DNA of 5,755 nucleotides from an uncultured Planctomycetales bacterium (GTDB lineage Bacteria; Planctomycetota; Planctomycetia; Isosphaerales; Isosphaeraceae): NCBI GenBank assembly GCA_937997355.1, contig CALKTZ010001274.1, forward strand, positions 1 to 5,755, read 5' to 3'. The position numbers were made by a program, and so were the translations under genes. Of the stretch, positions 1 through 5,060 are shown in pieces. Position 1 is the first letter of the stretch. Each line of letters begins with the position of its first letter. Under the pieces are notes generated by a model. That model was not told where the DNA came from and made no database searches. It was given only the letters and a program-made list of their open reading frames with translations.

Positions 1-808
1 CGACGGCGATCAGGACATTCGGCAGCAAGGGGGACAGCGCAGGCGCGGCCCGCGCGATCGCCGCTTTCAGGTCGGCCACCGTGGCCCCGTCTGCAATCTC
101 CACAACGATCTCGGGCGATCCCGCACGCTGCCGGGCGATCGCGAAGAGCCGGACGGTGATGCGGCGTAGCGAGGAAGGAGCGGCTTCCTCGCTCCCGGTT
201 CGATCCTTCCACTTCGCCCAGTCTTCGGGAGTGTCCATGTCCGCGAGGACCGAGTCGTCCGGAAGGTCCAGCTCGATCACGCGACCCGCCTCGGTTTCTC
301 CGGCAACCAACGCATTGACCCCCACGGATTCGGGCAGGTCTCGAATCCGCAACGCGGTCTCCCAGGGCAATAGGATCGGATGGCCCCGTCGTCCCTGAAA
401 GCAGGGGATGATGACCGAACCCGGGGACTTTTGATGCTGATCGATCAGCCGCCGCACGTGTTCGGGGGTGAAGCCCGGATGATCGGCCGGGACGATTAGG
501 ACCCCTGTGTGGGGCTCTTTGTACGTGGCCGCCAGGGCATCGAGGCCGATCCCGATCGAGTTGCGCATCTCGGCGGGGCGAATCGGTGGGGCGATCACCG
601 CCCCCCCCGCCTTCAGGGCTTCGTTGGCCAGGGTCGGCCCTTCGGGCTCGGTTTCCGGGGGGACGACCGCAACCACCAGATCCGCCCCCCCCTGACGCAA
701 GGATTCGATCACCCGGGCCAGGATTGACCGTCCTTCATGCTGGAGCAGCAGCTTGGGGCGTCCCATCCGGCCGCTCCGCCCGGCGGCCGGGACAATCGCG
801 GCGATCAT
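1..808 (-). CDS. MocA-like molybdopterin nucleotidyltransferase fused to a MoaD/ThiS-like domain (3' end cut by window)
   Basis: My reading of the minus strand gives 269 codons, open to the window edge. Residues 1 to about 205 are a MobA/MocA-type nucleotidyltransferase. The nucleotide-binding signature is VPAAGRSGRMGRPKLLL (6-22); a metal-binding Asp is expected at D109 in PADHPGF; GRRGHPILL spans 139-147; the closing motif DMDTPEDW is at 190-197. The GHP and DxDTPEDx motifs resemble CTP:molybdopterin cytidylyltransferase (MocA) more than MobA, and the xdhC neighbour agrees. After a short linker, a MoaD/ThiS-like beta-grasp domain begins near residue 216: ITVRLFAIARQRAG, then the turn DGATVADL (240-247), then the start of the PALSPLL region. 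MoaD donates sulfur in molybdopterin synthase through a C-terminal Gly-Gly, which would lie outside the window. The ATG start overlaps the xdhC stop and has no Shine-Dalgarno. The nucleotidyltransferase call is strong, the MoaD call fairly strong, and CTP specificity is inferred. Confidence 0.9.
   Translation of the reverse strand, partial: MIAAIVPAAGRSGRMGRPKLLLQHEGRSILARVIESLRQGGADLVVAVVPPETEPEGPTLANEALKAGGAVIAPPIRPAEMRNSIGIGLDALAATYKEPHTGVLIVPADHPGFTPEHVRRLIDQHQKSPGSVIIPCFQGRRGHPILLPWETALRIRDLPESVGVNALVAGETEAGRVIELDLPDDSVLADMDTPEDWAKWKDRTGSEEAAPSSLRRITVRLFAIARQRAGSPEIVVEIADGATVADLKAAIARAAPALSPLLPNVLIAV
805..808 (-). promoter_or_regulatory. ATGA stop/start overlap coupling xdhC to the MocA-MoaD gene
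   Basis: On the minus strand the xdhC stop TGA (807-805) shares bases with the next gene's ATG (808-806). The bases just upstream of that ATG are a C-run (minus strand ACCCCCCG), so no Shine-Dalgarno is visible. Reinitiation by ribosomes finishing xdhC is the likely way the second gene is translated, which would keep the two products in proportion. The overlap is seen directly; coupling is inferred. Confidence 0.7.
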
Positions 809-1953
809 CGGGGGGTTGCGACTTCGGCGCCGATGATCGGCACCGTGGCTGTCGCCTCCTCCGCGTCCAAGGGAGGGGAATCAAGCCGCGGCCTGGACCC
901 CACCCGGCCCAGATTGCGCCGGGCGATCAGTTCCGCGACGATGCTCACGGCGATCTCGGGGACGGATTGCGAGCCGATCTCCAGGCCGACCGGCGCGGTA
1001 ACCCTTTCCAGGGCTTCGGCCGGGATTCCACTCTCCCGCAGGTTCTCGAAAATCAGGCGGATCTTGCGCTTGCTGCCGATCAACCCGACATACGGGGCCG
1101 CCGTGGTCGCCAGATGATACAGGGCTTCCTGATCGTGCCCGTGACCTCGCGTGACGATCAGCGCGAACGTGTTCGGAGTCACGTCGAGATTCGGCAAGGT
1201 CTGCTCGAAGGGGCCGACGATGATCCGCTGCGCCTCGGGGAACCGCTGGGCGTTCGCGTATTGAGGCCGATCATCGACGATCCAGACGTCGAAATCGGCC
1301 TGGGCGGCCAGGAGTGAGACCCCCTGCCCCACATGCCCCGCGCCGACGACGATCAGCCTGATTCGCGGCAGGGTCGGCAGGTAGGCCACCCCCTTGCGGA
1401 CGGCGGGCTTCGGCCTGCCGGCCAGCGGCATAAGCTCCTGTCCGATCGCGGGCGCGTCGTCGATCCTCGCGGGCCAGTTCGCCAGGCAGGCCCCCCCGGC
1501 GTCGAAGAGGAAACGACTCCCGACCCGCGCCGAATCGCCGATTGTCGAGACTCGATCGGGATCGACCACGACGGCCTCGGTGTATCCCTCCCCGGCGTCG
1601 ATCGCGGCGCGGAGCGCCCGGAAGTAGGCGAGCGCCTCTTCTCCCCGGCAGGACTGCGAGACGATCACCATCTTGCCGCCGCAAATCAGGCCGTCGGCCC
1701 AGGCGTAGTCGTGGTCGAGGATGAAGGAATGGACCGCGCCGCCGTTCGTGCCGATTTGCCGGATCGCCTTCTGCTTCACCTCGTTCTCGACGCACCCGCC
1801 GCCGAGCGTGCCCGCCTGGCCGCCGCCGGGGTCGACCACCATCAACGCCCCCGCCTTCTGCGGCGTCGACCCTTTCGTCTCGACCACCTGGCAGACGATC
1901 TGCTCGCGGCCTTCCGCGAGGGCTTCCGTCAATCGCCGAACGACGTCGCGCAT
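805..1953 (-). CDS. xdhC: XdhC/CoxI family molybdenum-cofactor insertion and maturation factor
   Basis: This 382-residue protein has the two-part XdhC layout. The N-terminal XdhC/CoxI domain shows ETKGSTPQKAGALMVV (25-40) and GTLGGGCVE (48-56), including the family cysteine C54. The C-terminal Rossmann domain has VVGAGHVGQG with the GxGxxG glycines at 204, 206 and 209, the acidic pair D227-D228 after strand 2, TRGHGHD (268-274), GLIGSKRK (290-297) and GLEIG...PEIA (323-335). A tail of about 30 residues rich in Pro, Ala and Glu follows. XdhC proteins bind molybdenum cofactor in the cytoplasm, assist its sulfuration and deliver it to xanthine dehydrogenase-family enzymes. I chose the ATG at 1953 because GGAAG lies 8 bases upstream; a TTG at 1974 adds seven residues but has only C-rich sequence before it. 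The gene sits 78 bases behind the ABC ATPase and overlaps the MocA-like gene by four bases. Its client enzyme is not in the window. Confidence 0.95.
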   Translation of the reverse strand: MRDVVRRLTEALAEGREQIVCQVVETKGSTPQKAGALMVVDPGGGQAGTLGGGCVENEVKQKAIRQIGTNGGAVHSFILDHDYAWADGLICGGKMVIVSQSCRGEEALAYFRALRAAIDAGEGYTEAVVVDPDRVSTIGDSARVGSRFLFDAGGACLANWPARIDDAPAIGQELMPLAGRPKPAVRKGVAYLPTLPRIRLIVVGAGHVGQGVSLLAAQADFDVWIVDDRPQYANAQRFPEAQRIIVGPFEQTLPNLDVTPNTFALIVTRGHGHDQEALYHLATTAAPYVGLIGSKRKIRLIFENLRESGIPAEALERVTAPVGLEIGSQSVPEIAVSIVAELIARRNLGRVGSRPRLDSPPLDAEEATATVPIIGAEVATPR

Positions 1954-1970
1954 GGGTGAGGCTTCCAGGA
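1947..1970 (-). promoter_or_regulatory. Ribosome binding site deciding the xdhC start
   Basis: On the minus strand GGAAG is followed by CCTCACCC and then ATG at 1953, a spacing of 8 bases. The alternative upstream TTG at 1974 is preceded by a CG-rich stretch ending in GTCCCC with no purine-rich core. This favours the ATG. Confidence 0.6.
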
Positions 1971-2031
1971 ACAAGGGGACGCGTGCTCGGGCGAAGGTTC
2001 GTCGCCGGGGTCAGCAAGCAAGGTAGCAGGG
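1954..2031 (-). other. Short spacer between ABC ATPase and xdhC
   Basis: These 78 bases hold the xdhC ribosome binding site. I see no hairpin followed by a T-run and no convincing promoter, so read-through from the ATPase gene into xdhC is plausible. Confidence 0.4.
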
Positions 2032-3264
2032 TCAAACACCGCTGGCAAACGGATTCTCGACGCCGTTCAGGGCAACGCCCGACACCGGATCGAACCAATT
2101 TCCGCGGCCGAAATCAAACCGAACCCGGATGAAATCTCCTTCGCGGGGGGCCTCACATCCGAGATTCCTCAAAATGAGAACATTCGACCCCAATCGGAAG
2201 TGGACCCGGCGCTCATGACCCTGGAATTCGACCCGTTCCACCCGCGCCAGGGGGGCCGCAGAATCCCCGACGGTCGGCAAGGTTTCAGAAGGACTCGCGA
2301 TTTCGAGCTGTTCGGGGCGAATCCCGAGATCCCGTCGACAGCGTTCTCCAAGCTTAAGCGTAGAAAACGGGCCGTCCTCGGTCCACTCCTGAAATCCCAG
2401 GAGGTTCGGCTCGTCGCCGACCACGCGGATCGAAACGCCCGAGTCGCCCCGTTCGACCAGGCAGGGGAGAAAGTTCATCGGCGGACTCCCCACGAAAGTG
2501 CCGACCGAGCGCCGGACCGGCCGTTCGTAGAGCTTCTCGGGAGGATCGCACTGCACGATCCGGCCACGTTCCAGGATCGCGATCCGATCCCCCATCGCGA
2601 AGGCTTCTTCCTGGTCGTGAGTGACGTGGATGATCGTCATCCCGAATTGGCGATGCAGGAGGTGGATCTGATCTCGCAGCGAGGCACGGAGCGGAGCGTC
2701 CAGGCTGGCGAACGGCTCGTCGAGCAGGAGGATACGCGGCCTCCAGGCGATCGCCCGTCCGATCGCCACGCGCTGGCGTTCCCCGCCGGAGAGCGCGGCC
2801 GGATCACGCCCGAGCAGCCCCGAAAGCCCCAGCATCGCCGCCGTCTCTCGGACGCGGGCCTGAAGCTCGGCGTATTCGAGCGATTCCCGGGCGCGAAGGC
2901 CGAACGCGAGATTTTCGAACACGGACAAATGCGGGAAGAGCGATGGGTTCTGAAAGATCATCGCGGCGAACCGATGGTGCGCCGGCACCTCGGCCTGATC
3001 CGCCCCATCGAATTCCACCCGTCCCTCGTTGAACGGTTCCAGACCGGCCACGATGCGCAACAACGTGCTCTTCCCCGACCCCGACGCCCCGAGCACGACG
3101 AGCTTTTCGCCCGGCCGCACCGTGAGGCAAACCGAGTCGAGGGCGACCACCCCGGCCGGGAACCGCTTCGAGACGCGATCGAGTGCGATCTCGACCGGCG
3201 AACAGGGCCGACCACTTCCCGGCGCGACTCGCCCGATGAGCTTGGCCCCCAGGTCTCGAAGCAT
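2032..3264 (-). CDS. ABC transporter ATP-binding protein, MalK/UgpC-type importer ATPase
   Basis: This 410-residue cytoplasmic ATPase would energise a binding-protein-dependent importer. The nucleotide-binding domain is complete: Walker A GASGSGKST (59-67), Q-loop FQNPSLFPHL (Q105), signature LSGGERQR (158-165, with Glu where LSGGQ is commonest), Walker B RILLLDEP (177-184) followed by the D-loop, and the H-loop HVTHDQEEA with H216. VGSPPMNFLP (258-267) and GIRPEQL (314-320) are hallmarks of the MalK/UgpC group, and a TOBE/OB-type regulatory region fills the C-terminal 140 or so residues. About 23 residues precede the usual MalK start; no later start codon fits, and GAGG lies about 7 bases before the ATG, so the extension looks real. 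Permeases and a binding protein are absent from the window. The substrate is unknown: motifs suggest sugars or related polyols, while the downstream molybdenum-cofactor genes leave molybdate possible, though ModC proteins usually lack the GSPPMNF stretch. Confidence 0.95.
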   Translation of the reverse strand: MLRDLGAKLIGRVAPGSGRPCSPVEIALDRVSKRFPAGVVALDSVCLTVRPGEKLVVLGASGSGKSTLLRIVAGLEPFNEGRVEFDGADQAEVPAHHRFAAMIFQNPSLFPHLSVFENLAFGLRARESLEYAELQARVRETAAMLGLSGLLGRDPAALSGGERQRVAIGRAIAWRPRILLLDEPFASLDAPLRASLRDQIHLLHRQFGMTIIHVTHDQEEAFAMGDRIAILERGRIVQCDPPEKLYERPVRRSVGTFVGSPPMNFLPCLVERGDSGVSIRVVGDEPNLLGFQEWTEDGPFSTLKLGERCRRDLGIRPEQLEIASPSETLPTVGDSAAPLARVERVEFQGHERRVHFRLGSNVLILRNLGCEAPREGDFIRVRFDFGRGNWFDPVSGVALNGVENPFASGV

Positions 3265-3354
3265 GGCCCCACCTCGCCCGGAAAACCTCGAACCGCGTGC
3301 TGCCTGAGATCATCGAGTGAACCGAGAAAACACCTCCCCGGCACCTCAAAATCG

Positions 3355-3360
3355 ATTCTA
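3355..3360 (-). promoter_or_regulatory. Weak candidate -10 element for the ABC ATPase operon
   Basis: TAGAAT on the minus strand matches the TATAAT consensus at 5 of 6 bases and lies about 90 bases before the ATPase ATG. No TTGACA-like box stands 16-18 bases upstream, so this is a weak call. Confidence 0.2.
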
Positions 3361-3405
3361 CTGAACTCGCCTCGCCCGAAACACGGAGCAGCCGGACGCA
3401 ATGGG

Positions 3406-3435
3406 TTGCCTTGCCTGTTGTTTCAATGTTAAACT
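3406..3435 (+). promoter_or_regulatory. Candidate sigma-70 promoter for the DUF1501 gene
   Basis: TTGCCT (3406-3411) is followed after 18 bases by TAAACT (3430-3435), with TG at 3427-3428 forming an extended -10 pattern TG-T-TAAACT. A shifted reading, TTAAAC at 3429, gives 17-base spacing. The site is one of the most AT-rich spots in the window. It would start the transcript near 3442 and leave a leader of about 115 bases. Planctomycete promoters are poorly charted, so this remains a candidate. Confidence 0.35.
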
Positions 3436-3503
3436 TTCGTGAAATCCTGCGTCGATCATCCCACCCACGCAGACCTCGCCCGAGTGAATCCACAGATCGA
3501 AAT

Positions 3504-3524
3504 CCCCGGAACGCAATCCGGAGG
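3504..3524 (+). promoter_or_regulatory. Leader hairpin covering a strong Shine-Dalgarno
   Basis: CCGGA (3506-3510) pairs with TCCGG (3517-3521) around a 6-base loop. The helix can extend by CC (3504-3505) to GG (3523-3524) across a bulged A. The 3' arm contains most of GGAGGA (3520-3525), so folding would hide that ribosome site. The pairing is visible; a regulatory role is inferred. Confidence 0.35.
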
Positions 3525-3529
3525 AATCC

Positions 3530-3571
3530 ATGCCGACTTCGGAAAGGGGAGCCGTCCGATGTTTGAGCTGA
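3530..3571 (+). CDS. Possible 13-codon leader peptide overlapping the DUF1501 start
   Basis: An ATG at 3530 follows GGAGGA with a 4-base gap, one of the better Shine-Dalgarno matches in the window. It opens a frame of 13 codons (MPTSERGAVRCLS) that ends at TGA 3569-3571, 13 bases inside the DUF1501 gene and in a different frame. Translation would carry ribosomes across the DUF1501 ribosome site and start, either aiding reinitiation or competing with it. The peptide has no recognised motif. A chance open frame cannot be excluded. Confidence 0.3.
   Translation: MPTSERGAVRCLS
3545..3561 (+). promoter_or_regulatory. Ribosome binding site deciding the DUF1501 start
   Basis: AAGGGGA (3544-3550) stands 8 bases before the ATG at 3559. 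This supports that start over the in-frame GTG at 3439. Confidence 0.6.
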
Positions 3572-4887
3572 AGCTGGGTTCAAACCGAAGTTGTGACGGA
3601 GTGACGCGACGCGATCTCCTCAAGGTCGGCTCGCTCTCCGCGTTGGGATTGGGCCTTCCCGAGTATTTCCGGGCGAAGGCGGTCGCCGGCGAGTCGGAAT
3701 CGGCCACCGATCCCCGGGATTTCTCCTGCATCCTGATCTGGCTCCAGGGGGGGATCAGCCACATCGACAGCTTCGATCCCAAGCCCGATGCCCCCGCCGA
3801 GATTCGCGGCGAGTTCGGCGTGATCCCGACCCGGGTCCCCGGCATCTCGATCTGCGACCCCCTCCCCAAGCTCGCCCAGCACCAGGACAAGTATTCGATC
3901 CTCCGCTCCCTGAACCCGAAGAACGGCTCGCACGGCGTGGCCGATGCCTACATGCTCTCGGGGCATCCGTTCAACCCGGCGCTCACCTTCCCATCCTTCG
4001 GCGCGGTGATCGCCCGGGAACGGGGCGACCGGGAGAGCATGCCCCCCTATATCCAGCTCGGCAATGCAATCGACCAGCGGTTCGGCGGCGGGGTCTCCGG
4101 CTTCCTGGGGGATCAATTCAACCCCTTCGTCTTGCCCGGTGATCCGTCGAGCCCGGCCTTCTCGGTCCGGGATGTGACGCTCCCCGGCGGGGTCGATCGC
4201 GGACGATTCCAGCACCGGATGAAGGTGCTCCACACGGTGGATACCTGGCAGGCCCAGATGGAATCGTCGTCTTCCGCCCTCGAAGCGGCCGACACGTTCT
4301 ATCAGAAGGCGTTCAACCTGGTCACCGCGCCCCACGCCAAGAAGGCATTCGACCTCCGCTCGGAAGATCCCCGAATTCGCGATCGCTACGGCAAGAACTC
4401 GCTCGGCCACGGCTGCTTGCTGGCCCGTCGATTGGTCGAAGCCGGAGTCCGGTTCGTCACGCATGGCGGCTGGGACACCCACCAGAACAACTTCGCGTCG
4501 CTCAAGAATCGGCTCCTGCCGGTCCTCGACGGTGCGGTCTCCGGCCTGATCCAGGACCTCTCCGACCGCGGCCGGCTCGACTCGACGCTGGTCCTCGTGC
4601 TCAGCGATTTCGGGCGGACCCCGAAGGTCAACCCTTCGGCGGGCCGGGATCACTGGTCGACCGCCGGGATCGCGCTCCTCGCCGGCGGGGGGATCAGGAA
4701 CGGCCTGGCCGTCGGCCAGACGAACGCACTCGCCGAACAGCCGACCGAGGCACCTTACTACACCGAGGATCTCGCCGCGACGATCTATCACTGTCTCGGC
4801 ATCCCCCTCGACACCACCCATCAGACCCCGGACGGACGACCGATCGCCGTCAACTATGGCGGCCGAGTGATCCGAGAGCTTGTCTGA
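3559..4887 (+). CDS. DUF1501 family twin-arginine exported protein
   Basis: This 442-residue protein belongs to DUF1501, a family in the alkaline phosphatase/sulfatase-like superfamily that is very abundant in Planctomycetota and has no settled activity. The N-terminus has a Tat-type motif, TRRDLLKVG (16-24), followed by a hydrophobic stretch to about residue 33, so export of the folded protein is expected. Family landmarks run in order: GGISHIDSFDPKPDAP near 64-79 (H68, D70, D73), HGGWDTH (302-308), LSDFGRTP (D350) and GRDHW (D364, H365). These Asp and His residues sit where superfamily members bind metal, but the catalytic set is not proven here. I chose the ATG at 3559 because AGGGGA ends 8 bases upstream and it places the twin-arginine motif near the N-terminus; a GTG at 3439 would add 40 residues of unconvincing sequence. 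The dioxygenase follows on the same strand after 173 bases. In planctomycetes DUF1501 genes usually pair with DUF1549/DUF1553 genes, which are not seen here. Confidence 0.93.
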   Translation: MFELKLGSNRSCDGVTRRDLLKVGSLSALGLGLPEYFRAKAVAGESESATDPRDFSCILIWLQGGISHIDSFDPKPDAPAEIRGEFGVIPTRVPGISICDPLPKLAQHQDKYSILRSLNPKNGSHGVADAYMLSGHPFNPALTFPSFGAVIARERGDRESMPPYIQLGNAIDQRFGGGVSGFLGDQFNPFVLPGDPSSPAFSVRDVTLPGGVDRGRFQHRMKVLHTVDTWQAQMESSSSALEAADTFYQKAFNLVTAPHAKKAFDLRSEDPRIRDRYGKNSLGHGCLLARRLVEAGVRFVTHGGWDTHQNNFASLKNRLLPVLDGAVSGLIQDLSDRGRLDSTLVLVLSDFGRTPKVNPSAGRDHWSTAGIALLAGGGIRNGLAVGQTNALAEQPTEAPYYTEDLAATIYHCLGIPLDTTHQTPDGRPIAVNYGGRVIRELV

Positions 4888-5060
4888 ATTCCGGAGATCA
4901 ACTGCCGAATTTACAAGACTTAATGGATTCCGGCGACGCCTCCCTTATAGGATGATCGAGGGGCCGTGCATCGGCGGGTGCCGAGCCCGATACCACCCAC
5001 GGCTCTCGCCTCAATTCGTTCGAGAGACGGGTCGAATCTCCAGAACAGGGTATTCCTACG
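4888..5060 (+). other. Spacer and probable leader between DUF1501 and dioxygenase genes
   Basis: The 173 bases contain an AT-richer patch (4908-4925), an isolated TTATAG (4945-4950) that could serve as a -10 element but lacks a well-spaced -35, short hairpin-forming segments at 4971-5032, and the dioxygenase ribosome site AGGG (5047-5050). No hairpin with a T-run is present, so no intrinsic terminator separates the genes. They could be co-transcribed, or the dioxygenase could have its own promoter here. Confidence 0.4.
4995..5032 (+). other. Stem-loop in the dioxygenase leader
   Basis: CTCTCG (5003-5008) pairs perfectly with CGAGAG (5021-5026) around a 12-base loop. Across an internal loop, ACCC (4995-4998) pairs with GGGT (5029-5032). 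It lies 15 bases upstream of the AGGG ribosome site. With no T-run it is not a typical terminator. Six-base stems are common by chance in GC-rich DNA. Confidence 0.3.

Larger units (their letters stand above)
3265..3558. promoter_or_regulatory. Divergent intergenic control region between ABC ATPase and DUF1501 genes
   Basis: This stretch of about 294 bases separates two divergently transcribed genes and must hold both their start signals unless transcription comes from further away. It is less GC-rich than the genes, with A/T patches at about 3345-3365 and 3418-3440. No long open frame with a ribosome site fills it. The DUF1501 side carries a candidate promoter, a hairpin and a small open frame listed separately. 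On the minus side, TAGAAT (3360-3355) is a possible -10 element without a recognisable -35. Confidence 0.5.

Noticed and set aside
586..1317. A 243-codon plus-strand frame across xdhC and the MocA-like gene, and similar frames at 1333-1959 and 81-398
   Set aside because: All are opposite well-supported genes and are rich in Pro/Arg/Gly with no motifs.
1954..1974. TTG at 1974 as the xdhC start
   Set aside because: No Shine-Dalgarno precedes it, whereas the ATG at 1953 has GGAAG at 8 bases and matches the usual XdhC N-terminus.
1271..2098. A 275-codon minus-strand frame overlapping xdhC and the ATPase end
   Set aside because: It is out of frame with xdhC, extremely Arg-rich, and lacks a family signature.
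2200..3432. A 410-codon open frame on the plus strand across the ABC ATPase
   Set aside because: It opposes a complete ATPase with every canonical motif, shows no domain of its own, and its composition (Arg, Pro, Asp) is that of a shadow frame.
3439..3558. GTG at 3439 as the DUF1501 start
   Set aside because: It would put 40 extra residues before the protein and bury the twin-arginine motif, while the ATG at 3559 has a well-spaced AGGGGA. The GTG also falls at the predicted transcript start.
3580..4821. A 413-codon open frame on the minus strand across the DUF1501 gene
   Set aside because: It is antisense to a gene with clear family motifs. The predicted protein is Arg/Glu/Gly-rich without any recognisable domain, as expected for an antisense frame in GC-rich DNA.
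4888..4933. Direct repeat ATTCCGG at 4888-4894 and 4927-4933
   Set aside because: Seven bases repeated once in GC-rich DNA is not significant, and no symmetry or neighbouring element supports a binding site.
4888..5060. Intrinsic terminator after the DUF1501 gene
   Set aside because: The hairpins found there are not followed by a T-run, and the longest lies close to the next gene's ribosome site.
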